Shown one piece after another: positions 44,671-55,363 of a DNA stretch of 64,000 bases. Made by a program: the position numbers and the translations under genes. The stretch is taken from NCBI RefSeq assembly GCF_011040385.1, contig NZ_JAAIKB010000004.1:1-64000 (forward strand), read 5' to 3'. Positions within the stretch are counted from its first letter, which is position 1. Every line of letters begins with the position of its first letter. This DNA comes from Falsiroseomonas algicola (GTDB taxonomy: Bacteria; Pseudomonadota; Alphaproteobacteria; Acetobacterales; Acetobacteraceae). The notes beneath the pieces were generated by a model, which saw only the letters and a list, made by a program, of their open reading frames with translations, was not told the origin of the DNA and did not search any database.

Positions 44671-45459
44671 TCAGTCCCGCTTCACGCCCCCATGCCGCTC
44701 CGGCTCCAGCCTGGCCTTGAGATAGGCCAGCAGCGGAAAGGCGCCCGTGCAGAGCGCCAGCAGCACGCCCCAGCCCCCCTCCCGATACCCCTTCCGGGAG
44801 ACGTAGCTCTTCCACACCCGCGACACGAAACGCCGGAGATTGTCCGGCATCGACCCGATATCGCCCTGCGCGATCAGATCCGCCGCCTTGGCGGAGGAAT
44901 ACTTGTCCAGCCGCCGCAGCATGTCCGAGATGTCCCGGTCAACCAGGTGGATCAGCGCGCCCTCCGTGATCTTCGGGCCCTCCTTCCCCACCCAGTCCAG
45001 CCCCGGATGCACCCGCTGCGCCCGCCACCTCTTGGCGCCCTTGCGGAACAGCCGCGGCACCGACGTCGTGCCGAAACTCCCGGCCCAGCCATGCCGCACC
45101 AGCCGATCGCCGACATAATTGTCCACTGGCACCTGGTGCCAGGCATGCGTGGACACGCCGATTACCCGCCGCACCGCGGCCGCCAGCGGCGGGCTCACCC
45201 GCTCATCCGCATCGACCTCCAGCACCCAATCGCTGGAACAGGCGGCAATCCCGGCATTCCGCCGCTCGCCCTCCAGCTCCCAGGCCCCTTCGACCACCCG
45301 CGCCCCGGCCGCGCGCGCAATCGCCGCACTCGCATCCGTCGTGCGATCCAACACGACGACGACCTCATCCGCGAACGCCACCGACGCCAGGCAATCCGGC
45401 AGCCGCCCCGCCTCGTTGCGGGCGACGATGAGGGCGGAGAGGGTCGGCGTGGCGCTCAT
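44671..45459 (-). CDS. Family 2 glycosyltransferase (KdtX/WaaE-like)
   Basis: 262 residues. GT-A fold: LSALIVARNEAGRLPDCLASVAFADEVVVVLDRTTDAS, with DVDADERVS as the DXD-like metal site (EVDADE), GERRNAGIAACSSDWVLEVDADE, and a C-terminal amphipathic membrane-associated segment (WGVLLALCTGAFPLLAYLKA). Relatives add glucose to the inner core of LPS. The ATG at 45459 has no ribosome-binding site: the bases upstream belong to repeat copy C, which begins six bases away. It follows ppdK on the same strand. Confidence 0.83.
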   Translation of the reverse strand: MSATPTLSALIVARNEAGRLPDCLASVAFADEVVVVLDRTTDASAAIARAAGARVVEGAWELEGERRNAGIAACSSDWVLEVDADERVSPPLAAAVRRVIGVSTHAWHQVPVDNYVGDRLVRHGWAGSFGTTSVPRLFRKGAKRWRAQRVHPGLDWVGKEGPKITEGALIHLVDRDISDMLRRLDKYSSAKAADLIAQGDIGSMPDNLRRFVSRVWKSYVSRKGYREGGWGVLLALCTGAFPLLAYLKARLEPERHGGVKRD

Positions 45460-45465
45460 GCGGCC

Positions 45466-45670
45466 GCAGGGGGGCGCTGCCCCCCTGCACCCCCCGCCAG
45501 GAGGCAGCGGCCTCCTGGACCACCGTTCATGGGTGGAAAGGGAGGGGGCGTCACCGGCGCACCCTTCGCATAAGGACCGACAGGCCCCCTCCCTTTCCAC
45601 CCATCAAAACCTGGGTTCCAAGGGCCCGCTGGCCCTTGGCGGGAGGGGTGCGGGGAGGGCGGAGCCCTCC
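45466..45670. repeat. Multi-hairpin dispersed element, copy C, with nested palindrome
   Basis: Same family as the copies at 3643 and 34956: GCAGGGGGGC / GCCCCCCTGC (45466-45488), CCAGGAGGC / GCCTCCTGG (45497-45518), the invariant CCAAGGGCC / GGCCCTTGG hairpin (45618-45639), and GGAGGGC / GCCCTCC (45654-45670). Between the second and third hairpins it carries a 76-bp insertion not present in the other copies. It fills the interval between the GT2 start (45459) and the ppdK stop (45688). Confidence 0.85.
45529..45604. repeat. 76-bp palindrome nested in copy C
   Basis: A perfect 21-bp inverted repeat, arms 45529-45549 and 45584-45604, beginning ATGGGTGGAAAGGG, with a 34-base loop. Its position interrupts the spacer that is contiguous in the two other element copies. 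The loop has no coding-like content. It looks like a separate palindromic unit inserted into the element. Confidence 0.7.
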
Positions 45671-45687
45671 CTGCGAGCCACAGGGCA

Positions 45688-48360
<2,673 letters not shown>

Positions 48361-48463
48361 TGGACGGCGCTCTCCTGCAAACTGCGTGGCTGTTCGCGAC
48401 GAACTGCCACCGCGCCCCGGCCTGGGCAAGCCTTATGCCGGGTAAGCGGAGGCGGCCTGCGGG

Positions 48464-50614
48464 TCAGCCCTCGATCCGGGAAAAATCGGCCACCGCGTCG
48501 ATTCCGGCGCGCAGCCGTGCGAGCAAGCGTAGACGGTTGCGCCGGAGTTCCGGAACGGGGTCGTTCACGGTGACGCGTTCGAAGAATGCATCAAGTGGCC
48601 CTCGCAGGGCCGCCAAGGCCGACATGGCAGAAATGTAATTCTCAGCCGCCAACGATGCCGTGACGGCGGGCTCCGCGGCATCGAGGGCGGCGGCCAGCGC
48701 CTGCTCCTCCGGCGCCGTCAGCAGGGCGGCATCGATGGCGCCCTGGTGCGGCCCGTCCTTCTTCTCCTCGATGCGGAGGATATTCGCCGCGCGCTTGTAG
48801 GCCGCGAGCAGGTTGGGCCCGTCCGCGCCCTCCACCAGCGCCTTCAGCGCATCGGCGCGGGCGAGCAGGCGGACGAAATCATCCTCCGCCCCGGCGCCGA
48901 AGGCCGCGGCGACGAGGTCATGCCGCGCGCCTTCCGCGCGCAGCTGAACGCGCAGGCGCTCGGCGAGGAAGTCCACCAGCCCCGCCGCGAAGGCCGCGAC
49001 CATGGGCGGGTGCAGGCTGCCTTTCGGCGCCTGGTAGCCCCCGCGCAGCTTCTCCTGCGCCACCGCCATGCCGAATTCGGGCGAGGATGTTTCCCCCACC
49101 GCCTGAGGAAATCCGAAGAAGGCCTCGCCGATTACCTCGCCGAGGCGCAGCCGGAGGCCGTTCTCCCGCAGGATGCGGATGACGCCGAGCGCGGCCCGGC
49201 GCAGCGCGAAGGGGTCGCCGGAGCCGGTCGGCCTTTCATCGACGGCAAAGAACCCCGCCAGCGTGTCGAGCTTGTCCGCCAGTGCCACCGCGATCGCCAC
49301 CGGCTCCGTCGGCACGGCGTCGCCCGGGCCGAGCGGCCGGTAATGCGCGGCGATCGCCTCCGCCACGCGCGGATCCTCGCCCTGATGCAGCGCGTAGTAG
49401 CGCCCGATGATGCCCTGCAGCTCCGGGAATTCGCCGACGAGGCCGGAGGCGAGGTCCGCCTTCGCCAGCTCCGCCGCCCGCGCCGCCAGGCCCGCATCGG
49501 CGCCCACCAGCGGCGCCAAATGCCGCGCCAGCTTCACCAGGCGCTGCACGCGGCTCCCTTGCGTGCCGAGCTTCGCGTGGAACACCACGCTCTCCAGCTT
49601 CGGCAGGTAGCTCTCCAGCCGCTGCTTGCGGTCCTGGTCCCAGAAGAAGCGCGCATCGGAAAGGCGGGCGCGCAGCACCCGCTCATTCCCCGCCACCAGC
49701 GTCGCGCCGCCATCCAGCGCCGCGATATTGGCGACCAGCGCGAAGAAAGGCGCCGCGGACCCGTCCGGCTTCACCAGCGAGAAGTAGCGCTGGTTCACGC
49801 GCATCGTCGTGCGCATGAGTTCCGGCGGCAGATCCATGAAGGCGTCGTCGATGCGGCCCAGCAGCGGCACCGGCCATTCCACCAGCCCCGCAACCTCCTC
49901 CAGCAGCCCGCGGTCGGGCACCACGCGCACGCCCTGCGCGGCGGCCAGGCGGTTCATGCCCTCCTCGATGATCCGCATGCGCTCGGCGGCGTCGGGCACC
50001 ACGAAGCGCTCCCGCAGCCCGGCCTCGTAATCCGCCAGGCCCGTCACCGCGAAGGCGCCGCCCTTCCCCGCATGGGCGGCCATGATGCGGTGGCCCTCGG
50101 TCTCATTGCCGCTGACGAGGCCCGGCAACTCCTCGATGGCAAAGGGCACCACCTGGCCATCCAGCACGCAGAGCACCCGGTGCAGCGGCCGCACCCAGGT
50201 GAAGGGCCCGTTCCAGCGCATGGATTTCGGCCAGCCGAAACCCCGGATCAGCGCGGGCATGGCCGAGGCCACGAGCGACGCCGCCGTCACCGTCTCCGCC
50301 GGCTTCCGGAACACCCAGAACCCGTTCTGCTCCGCGAGCATCTCCCGCGTCGCGCCATGCTTCTTCAGGAAGCCGTCCAGCGCCGCCGGCGGCGCGGAGG
50401 TGCGCGGCCCGCGTTCCTCCTTCCCCTCGGTCGTCACCTCGGCGCGCAGCGTGGCCGAAAGCCCGATGCGACGCGGTCCGTAGAAAGGCCTGGGCGCCCC
50501 CTCCAGCACCGGCGCGACGGCGCTGGCGAAGGCCTTCGCCAGGTCCTCCGCCCCGCGCGCCTGCATGCGCGCCGGGATTTCCTCGGAGAAGAGTTCGAGC
50601 AGCAGGTCAGGCAT
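48464..50614 (-). CDS. glyS: Glycyl-tRNA synthetase beta subunit
   Basis: 716 residues. LLLELFSEEIPARMQARGAEDLAKAF is the characteristic N-terminus; tRNA-binding and HD-like domains follow, ending with the anticodon-binding region (ALRGPLDAFFERVTVNDPVPELRRNRLRLLARLRAGI). Forms the alpha2beta2 enzyme with GlyQ. It starts only three bases after the vapC stop (TAG, three bases, ATG), so its translation now depends on the toxin-antitoxin genes inserted upstream of it rather than on glyQ directly. Confidence 0.96.
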   Translation of the reverse strand: MPDLLLELFSEEIPARMQARGAEDLAKAFASAVAPVLEGAPRPFYGPRRIGLSATLRAEVTTEGKEERGPRTSAPPAALDGFLKKHGATREMLAEQNGFWVFRKPAETVTAASLVASAMPALIRGFGWPKSMRWNGPFTWVRPLHRVLCVLDGQVVPFAIEELPGLVSGNETEGHRIMAAHAGKGGAFAVTGLADYEAGLRERFVVPDAAERMRIIEEGMNRLAAAQGVRVVPDRGLLEEVAGLVEWPVPLLGRIDDAFMDLPPELMRTTMRVNQRYFSLVKPDGSAAPFFALVANIAALDGGATLVAGNERVLRARLSDARFFWDQDRKQRLESYLPKLESVVFHAKLGTQGSRVQRLVKLARHLAPLVGADAGLAARAAELAKADLASGLVGEFPELQGIIGRYYALHQGEDPRVAEAIAAHYRPLGPGDAVPTEPVAIAVALADKLDTLAGFFAVDERPTGSGDPFALRRAALGVIRILRENGLRLRLGEVIGEAFFGFPQAVGETSSPEFGMAVAQEKLRGGYQAPKGSLHPPMVAAFAAGLVDFLAERLRVQLRAEGARHDLVAAAFGAGAEDDFVRLLARADALKALVEGADGPNLLAAYKRAANILRIEEKKDGPHQGAIDAALLTAPEEQALAAALDAAEPAVTASLAAENYISAMSALAALRGPLDAFFERVTVNDPVPELRRNRLRLLARLRAGIDAVADFSRIEG

Positions 50615-50617
50615 GGC

Positions 50618-51007
50618 CTAGATGGCCCTCTTCACATCGGTCTGGGCGAAGTCATCGCCCTTGAACAGCAACGGCGCGCCCCGTTCCTGCGCGAGCGCGT
50701 AGGAGAAGCAGTCGCCGAGATTGAGCTTCGCGGGATGCCGCCCCTTGCCGAAGCGGCGCCAGCCATCCTGCGCCAGGCGGGCGGTGCGCTCCGTGACGGG
50801 GCAGATGTCGGCCGCCAACTCCGAGAGCAGCACCTCCAGCCGCTGGCCGGCCGCGGCGCCGCCGCGCGCCTCCAGCACCATGGTGGCCTCGACCAGCGTT
50901 GCGGCGGAGACGCCGACCCACGGCGCCGCGGCGATCTCCTCGCCCAGCGCCGGCCCATCGGGTTCCTGCGTCAGGATGGCGACCAGGGCGGAGGTATCGA
51001 CGATCAC
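50618..51007 (-). CDS. vapC: PIN-domain ribonuclease toxin (VapC type)
   Basis: 129 residues. PIN-fold acidic residues are all present: D4 in IVDTSALVAIL, E40 in LVEATMVLEA, D99 in LNLGDCFSYALA and D118/D119 in LLFKGDDFAQTDV. The VapC subgroup with LGDCFSYALAQ is paired with Rv0623-type antitoxins. It would cleave a tRNA or rRNA when freed from its antitoxin. It begins with GTG overlapping the antitoxin stop (GTGA) and ends three bases before glyS. Target unknown. Confidence 0.88.
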   Translation of the reverse strand: MIVDTSALVAILTQEPDGPALGEEIAAAPWVGVSAATLVEATMVLEARGGAAAGQRLEVLLSELAADICPVTERTARLAQDGWRRFGKGRHPAKLNLGDCFSYALAQERGAPLLFKGDDFAQTDVKRAI

Positions 51008-51285
51008 TTCGGCAATCCGTTCTCGTCATAGAGATCGGCATGATCGCTGTGCCGCAGATGCGGCGGGATCATCGCGCTGATCTCGGCGGCGGCGGCCGTG
51101 ATCCGCCGCAGGCGTTCCTCGTAGTCGGCGCGCCGCGGCGGCGCCTCGCCCCGCTCCCGCTCCACCCGCGCCAGCCTCTCCTCCAGCGCCGCCACGATGG
51201 CCTGGGTCTTGTTCTCGCCCGTCAGCGCGACGAGGCGGGAGACCAGCTCATCGGCCTTCGCGCTCTTGATGTTCAGCTGCCCCAT
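51004..51285 (-). CDS. vapB: Antitoxin of the PIN toxin (VapB, Rv0623-like transcription factor)
   Basis: 93 residues. N-terminal ribbon-helix-helix, MGQLNIKSAKADELVSRLVALTGENKTQAIVAALEERLARV, is the PSK_trans_fac/Rv0623 form that both binds the toxin and represses its own promoter. The C-terminal half is charged and helical (EERLRRITAAAAEISAMIP...HADLYDENGLPK), as expected for the toxin-wrapping arm. Overlaps vapC by four bases. An inverted repeat upstream (51298-51325) is a likely operator. Confidence 0.85.
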   Translation of the reverse strand: MGQLNIKSAKADELVSRLVALTGENKTQAIVAALEERLARVERERGEAPPRRADYEERLRRITAAAAEISAMIPPHLRHSDHADLYDENGLPK

Positions 51286-51297
51286 AGCGCCGCCCTG

Positions 51298-51325
51298 ATG
51301 GTAGATTGCCCTACCAACATGGTAG
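51298..51325. promoter_or_regulatory. Probable VapB operator
   Basis: TGGTAG (51299-51304) and CTACCA (51311-51316) form an inverted repeat, and ATGGTAG recurs at 51298-51304 and 51319-51325, 21 bases (two helical turns) apart. It begins 13 bases before the vapB ATG and ends 22 bases after the glyQ stop. The pattern suits a ribbon-helix-helix repressor binding as two dimers. A distinct -35/-10 pair could not be assigned. Confidence 0.6.
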
Positions 51326-51346
51326 AATGCCCAGGCGCCAACAAGC

Positions 51347-52216
51347 TCAAGCCTGCTCCCCCGCCACCCAGGCCTCGCAGCAGGCCTTCGCCAGCGCGCG
51401 CACGCGGCCGATATAGGCCGCGCGCTCCGTCACGCTGATGGCGCCGCGGGCATCCAGCAGGTTGAAGCGGTGCGACGCCTTGATGCACTGGTCATAGGCC
51501 GGCAGGGCCAAAGGCGGGTCATAGGCCAGCAGCGACTGGCACTCGCGCTCCGCATCCGCGAAGTGCTGGAACAGCATGGCCGTGTCTGCCGCGGTGAAAT
51601 TGTGGTGGGAGTACTCGACCTCCGCCCGCCGGAAGACCTCCCCGTACTTCACGCCACGCCCGTTGAAGTCGAGCTCGTACACGTCATCGACGTCCTGGAT
51701 GAACATGGCCAGGCGTTCCAGGCCATAGGTCATCTCGAAGGACGGCACCTCGCAGGCGATGCCGCCGACCTGCTGGAAATAGGTGAACTGGCCGACCTCC
51801 ATCCCGTCGCACCAGACCTCCCACCCCAGGCCCCAGGCGCCGAGCGTCGGGCTCTCCCAGTCATCCTCCACGAAGCGGAAATCATGCTTCATGGGATCCA
51901 GGCCGAGGTCCCGGTAGCTCGCCAGCAGCAGATCCTGCGCATCGCGCGGGCTCGGCTTCATGATGACCTGGTACTGGTAGTAGTGCTGCAGCCGGTTCGG
52001 GTTCTCGCCGTAGCGGCCATCGGAAGGCCGGCGGGAGGGCTGCACATAGGCCGCCGCCCAGGGCTTCGGCCCCAGCGCGCGCAAGGTCGTCGCGGGGTGG
52101 AAGGTGCCCGCGCCCACTTCCATGTCGTAGGGCTGCAGGATCAGGCAGCCCTGCGCGCTCCAGAACCGATGGAGGCGCAGGATGATTTCCTGGAAGGACG
52201 GCGCGGTGTCGGACAT
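51347..52216 (-). CDS. glyQ: Glycyl-tRNA synthetase alpha subunit
   Basis: 289 residues. Class II catalytic subunit: [82 protein letters not shown] is the standard N-terminal half with motif 2, followed by [22 protein letters not shown]. The C-terminal helical part is shorter than in some species. Normally next to glyS; here vapBC lies between them. Confidence 0.97.
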   Translation of the reverse strand: MSDTAPSFQEIILRLHRFWSAQGCLILQPYDMEVGAGTFHPATTLRALGPKPWAAAYVQPSRRPSDGRYGENPNRLQHYYQYQVIMKPSPRDAQDLLLASYRDLGLDPMKHDFRFVEDDWESPTLGAWGLGWEVWCDGMEVGQFTYFQQVGGIACEVPSFEMTYGLERLAMFIQDVDDVYELDFNGRGVKYGEVFRRAEVEYSHHNFTAADTAMLFQHFADAERECQSLLAYDPPLALPAYDQCIKASHRFNLLDARGAISVTERAAYIGRVRALAKACCEAWVAGEQA

Positions 52217-52314
52217 GCGGGGGCGGGTCTTGCCGGGGGAGGTTTCGCGCGTTCATTACCCCCCGCGCGGGGAAGCCGGCAAGCAACCCCGCTTTTCCCG
52301 CCGGAGCCCCGCCC

Positions 52315-52719
52315 ATGCACCCGACCGAAGCCCTGGTCCGCCGCTACTACGCCGCCTTCAATGCCGGCGACCGCGCGGCGATGCTGGCCCTGCTGCACGA
52401 CCAGGTCGCGCATGACCCCAACCAGGGCACGCGCCGCATCGGCAAGCCCGCTTTCGTCGAATTCCTCGCCCGCATGGACGGCGCCTATGCCGAGCAGCTG
52501 GAGGAGATCGTCGTGATGGTGGACACGACCGGCACCCGCGCCGCCGCCGAGTTCACCGTCGTCGGCCAGTATCTCCGCACCGACGAAGGCCTGCCCGAAG
52601 CCCGCGGCCAGACCTACCGCCTGCCCGCCGGCGCCTTCCTGGCCGTCGAGGACGGCCTCATCACCCGCATCACCACCTATTACAATCTGGAAGACTGGAT
52701 CGCTCAGGTCTCCGCCTGA
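52315..52719 (+). CDS. Nuclear transport factor 2-like (SnoaL/ketosteroid isomerase) protein
   Basis: 134 residues of the NTF2 cone-shaped fold: EALVRRYYAAFNAGDRAAMLALLHDQVAHDP, a common ketosteroid isomerase-like opening, followed by FVEFLARMDGAYAEQLEEIVVMVDTTGTRAAAEFTVVGQY and EDGLITRITTYYNLEDWI. A catalytic role (isomerase, dehydratase) or simple ligand binding are both possible. It is divergent from glyQ. It overlaps the convergent alpha/beta hydrolase gene by 16 bases. Confidence 0.8.
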   Translation: MHPTEALVRRYYAAFNAGDRAAMLALLHDQVAHDPNQGTRRIGKPAFVEFLARMDGAYAEQLEEIVVMVDTTGTRAAAEFTVVGQYLRTDEGLPEARGQTYRLPAGAFLAVEDGLITRITTYYNLEDWIAQVSA

Positions 52720-53396
52720 GCGACGAAGTCGAGCACCAGCCTGGCCAGCACCGCCGGCGCCTCGATCGGCACCATGTGGCCGCTGCCCTCGATGACGGCG
52801 AGCCGCGCCCCCGGGATGCCGTCCCGCAATTCCTCGGCCTCCCTCACGCTGCGCAGCGCATCCTGTGCCGCGGCCACCACCAGAGTCGGGCAGGCGATCT
52901 CGCCCAGGCGATCATCGAAGGGCGGCCGCGGCAGCAGCGTCTGCCGCAGGAAGACCTCGCCGCCCAGGCGATCGCCCATGGCCCGCAGCCGGTCCACCAG
53001 TGCGGCATCCCCGGCGCGGTCCGGATGCAGCCCCCGCGCGATGGCGGCGCGGCTCATGCCCCGGAAGGCCTGGCCCTCCGGCCGCCCCGCCACCGCCTGG
53101 CGCCTGGCCTGCTGGGATGCGCTGTCACCCCGGGCGGAGGTCGCGACCAGCACCAGCGCCCGCACGCGGCCGGGCGCCATCCGCGCCACCTCCCGCGCCA
53201 CGAAGCCGCCCATGGAGAACCCCACCAGCACGAAGCGCTCGGGGGCGTCCGCCAGCACCCGCGCCGCCATCCCCGCCAGCGTGTCGTCCTGGAACAGGTC
53301 GCCGTGATGCACGGGGCCCATCGGCGCCAGCAGCGGCGCCAGCTCCTCCCACATCCCCGCATCCAGCATGAAGCCGGGCAGCAGCACCACGCCCAT
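52704..53396 (-). CDS. Alpha/beta fold hydrolase
   Basis: 230 residues, cytosolic. Opens MGVVLLPGFMLDAGMWEELAPLLAPMG with the nucleophile elbow VGFSMGGFVAREVARMAPGRV (Ser in GFSMGG), an Asp probably in VVAAAQDALRSV and catalytic His in IEGSGHMVPIEAP. Typical of small esterases, haloalkane-type or MenH-like enzymes. The family does not define the substrate. Its 3' end overlaps the NTF2-like gene. Confidence 0.85.
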   Translation of the reverse strand: MGVVLLPGFMLDAGMWEELAPLLAPMGPVHHGDLFQDDTLAGMAARVLADAPERFVLVGFSMGGFVAREVARMAPGRVRALVLVATSARGDSASQQARRQAVAGRPEGQAFRGMSRAAIARGLHPDRAGDAALVDRLRAMGDRLGGEVFLRQTLLPRPPFDDRLGEIACPTLVVAAAQDALRSVREAEELRDGIPGARLAVIEGSGHMVPIEAPAVLARLVLDFVAQAET

Positions 53397-53467
53397 CAGG
53401 CCATACCCCCTTGCGCACCGCCCGCGCCGGGGCGGAGGCTACCGCCTCACCCCCAGGGAATCACCCC

Positions 53468-53653
53468 ATGCCCGAGATCATGGTCTTTGCCGCCACCGGC
53501 CGCACCGTCGAACAGAAGCGCGGCCTGGTCCGCGACCTGACCGAGGCGATGGTGAAGAATTTCGGCGTCCCGGCCGCCAGCGTGACCGTGCAGATCGTCG
53601 AATCGGCGCCCGACTCCAAGGCCAAGGGCGGCGTCCTCTTCTCCGACCGGTAG
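53468..53653 (+). CDS. 4-oxalocrotonate tautomerase family protein
   Basis: 61 residues. After Met removal, Pro-1 of MPEIMVFAATGRTVEQKRGLVRDLTEAMVKNFGVPAASVTVQIVESAPDSKAKGGVLFSDR would be the general base of this superfamily. The length matches 4-OT and its close relatives. The Arg pair seen in classical 4-OT (R11, R39) is only partly present: R12 and R18-like residues are visible, R39 is not obvious. It may therefore be a tautomerase or dehalogenase-like member with a different substrate. It stands alone between two leftward genes. Confidence 0.85.
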   Translation: MPEIMVFAATGRTVEQKRGLVRDLTEAMVKNFGVPAASVTVQIVESAPDSKAKGGVLFSDR

Positions 53654-53659
53654 CCGCCG

Positions 53660-54349
53660 CTACCCCGCCACCACCATGTAGTTCTCGTTGGAGGGATAGC
53701 GCCGGAAGGTCTCCGTGATGCGGTAGCCCTGCGCCGCCGCCCAGGCGCGGAACTCCCGGGCGTTGCGGTTGTGCACCTCGATGAAGATGGCGGGGCGATG
53801 GGCGGCGATCACGCCGGCCAGGCCGCCCAGCACCTCCATCTCCATGCCTTCCACGTCGATCTTCAGGACATCGACGGCGCGGCCCGCCAGCAGCGAATCC
53901 CCCGTCCGCAGCGGGATGGCGCCGTCCGGCGCCCCCGGCACCATGCGCGTGCCGCCGAGGTTGTTCCGTCCGCCCACCGCCGCCGCCACGCCCTCCGCCC
54001 CTGCCAGCCCGATGCCGAGCAGGCTGGTATCGACCAGGCCCGACAGCCCGTTCAGCAGCACGTTGAGCCGCAGGATCTCCGCCGCCGGCGGGTTGGGCTC
54101 CAGCACCAGCACGGAACCGGGCGCCAGGAAGGCCGCGACATGGATGGCATGGTTGCCGACATTGGCGCCGATATCGACGAAGTGCGCACCCGTCGGGCAG
54201 TGCCGGCCGATGATGGCCAGCTCCTCCGGCTCGTAGAATTCGCCCTGGGCGTGGTGGCGCTGGATCACGTCCTGCTCATTGGCGACGAAGAAGCGGATCT
54301 CCCGCCCCTCGATGGTCGTGGTGACCACGGAACCGGCCAGCCGCCTCAT
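53660..54349 (-). CDS. FkbM family methyltransferase
   Basis: 229 residues, SAM-dependent O-methyltransferase. Motif I FVDIGANVGNHAIHVAAFLAPGSVLVLEPNPPAAEILRLNVLLNGL and motif with VDVLKIDVEGMEMEVLGGLAGVIAAHRPAIFIEVHN are diagnostic of FkbM-domain enzymes. Such enzymes methylate sugars of polysaccharides, antibiotics or glycolipids. No polyketide or sugar-biosynthesis cluster is adjacent, but glycosyltransferase genes lie ~5 kb to the right. Confidence 0.88.
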   Translation of the reverse strand: MRRLAGSVVTTTIEGREIRFFVANEQDVIQRHHAQGEFYEPEELAIIGRHCPTGAHFVDIGANVGNHAIHVAAFLAPGSVLVLEPNPPAAEILRLNVLLNGLSGLVDTSLLGIGLAGAEGVAAAVGGRNNLGGTRMVPGAPDGAIPLRTGDSLLAGRAVDVLKIDVEGMEMEVLGGLAGVIAAHRPAIFIEVHNRNAREFRAWAAAQGYRITETFRRYPSNENYMVVAG

Positions 54350-54430
54350 GGCGTCCCATCCCCCTCTGCCCCAGGGCGGGAGGATGGTGCCATGGCCGCC
54401 CGCGCCGCAACCCGGCGGTGCCGGGCGGGA

Positions 54431-55285
54431 TCAGCTGCCAGCGGGGGACGATGCCGCAGGCGGCGGCTGGAAGCCCATCGACGCCAGGCGCTGCCCGCCC
54501 TGTGCCCAAGCCATGCGTCGCGCCAGGGCGACGACCGCCGGCGCCGCATCCGCCATATGCGCGACGAAGAAGCGCTTCATCACCAGCCACGGCTCCCCGC
54601 CCGGCAGGCCCTGCACCGGGACCGGCGCGATGCGCCGCCCCTCCGTCATCGCCTGGCCGAGCGTGATGAAGCCGAGCGTCCCCTCCTCACGCTCGATCGC
54701 GTCCCCGTTGTTCTGCGCCGTCCGTGCCGTGCGCGGCCCGGGCCGCGCCAGCATGGCCCGCACCGCCGCCGAGAGCCCGGGCGAGACGCCGGACAGTTCC
54801 GCATTGTCGATCTCCTGCGCCTGGCGGCGGATGACCACGGCGGGCCTGCCATCCGGCCATTGCGCCTGGCTGCCATCCATCAGGGCGCAGAGCATCTCCA
54901 CCGTGACCGCCGCCGGCGGCGCGGCGCCCGCGCGGGTGGCGGCCACCAGTGGGCTGTCGGCCAGCGGCAGGGCCAGCATGCCGGCCGCGCTTTCCTCCGC
55001 CGTCGGCGGCCGGGCGAAAAGGGCGATGTGGATCGTCCCGTCCCGCAGCGCCTGCAAGCCACCCCTTGTGCCGAGGCTGTCCAGCACCTCCGCCGGCTGG
55101 GCCGCCTGGGCGGCGGGGTCACTGACCAGTAGCCGCGCCGCGGCCAGCACCGGGCCGCTGCCGCCGATCACGATCGGCTCCGTCGCCCGCGCCAGGGACG
55201 GCAGCGCAAGGGCGGGGATCGAGAGGAGAAGGCGCCGGGGCAGCCGGGTGCGATCGACCCGTTGCCCGCCAGACAGAGGCTCCAT
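54431..55285 (-). CDS. Periplasmic phosphate-binding-like (PstS-type) protein
   Basis: 284 residues from the ATG at 55285, with GGAG before it. N-terminal signal sequence: RTRLPRRLLLSIPALALPSLARA. The mature part starts TEPIVIGGSGPVLAAARLLV, the usual PstS-like beginning, with HIALFARPPTAEESAAGM and GDAIEREEGTLGFITLGQAM, corresponding to the two lobes. Several typical phosphate ligands are not evident, so the ligand may be another small anion. No ABC membrane or ATPase genes are close, so it may act alone. Confidence 0.72.
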   Translation of the reverse strand: MEPLSGGQRVDRTRLPRRLLLSIPALALPSLARATEPIVIGGSGPVLAAARLLVSDPAAQAAQPAEVLDSLGTRGGLQALRDGTIHIALFARPPTAEESAAGMLALPLADSPLVAATRAGAAPPAAVTVEMLCALMDGSQAQWPDGRPAVVIRRQAQEIDNAELSGVSPGLSAAVRAMLARPGPRTARTAQNNGDAIEREEGTLGFITLGQAMTEGRRIAPVPVQGLPGGEPWLVMKRFFVAHMADAAPAVVALARRMAWAQGGQRLASMGFQPPPAASSPAGS

Positions 55286-55363
55286 CCTGGGGCTCCGTTG
55301 TTGGACCACCCCGGAGCATGGCGGATGAAGCCTGCTGCTTCGTGAAGACCGCGCGGCGCTTCG

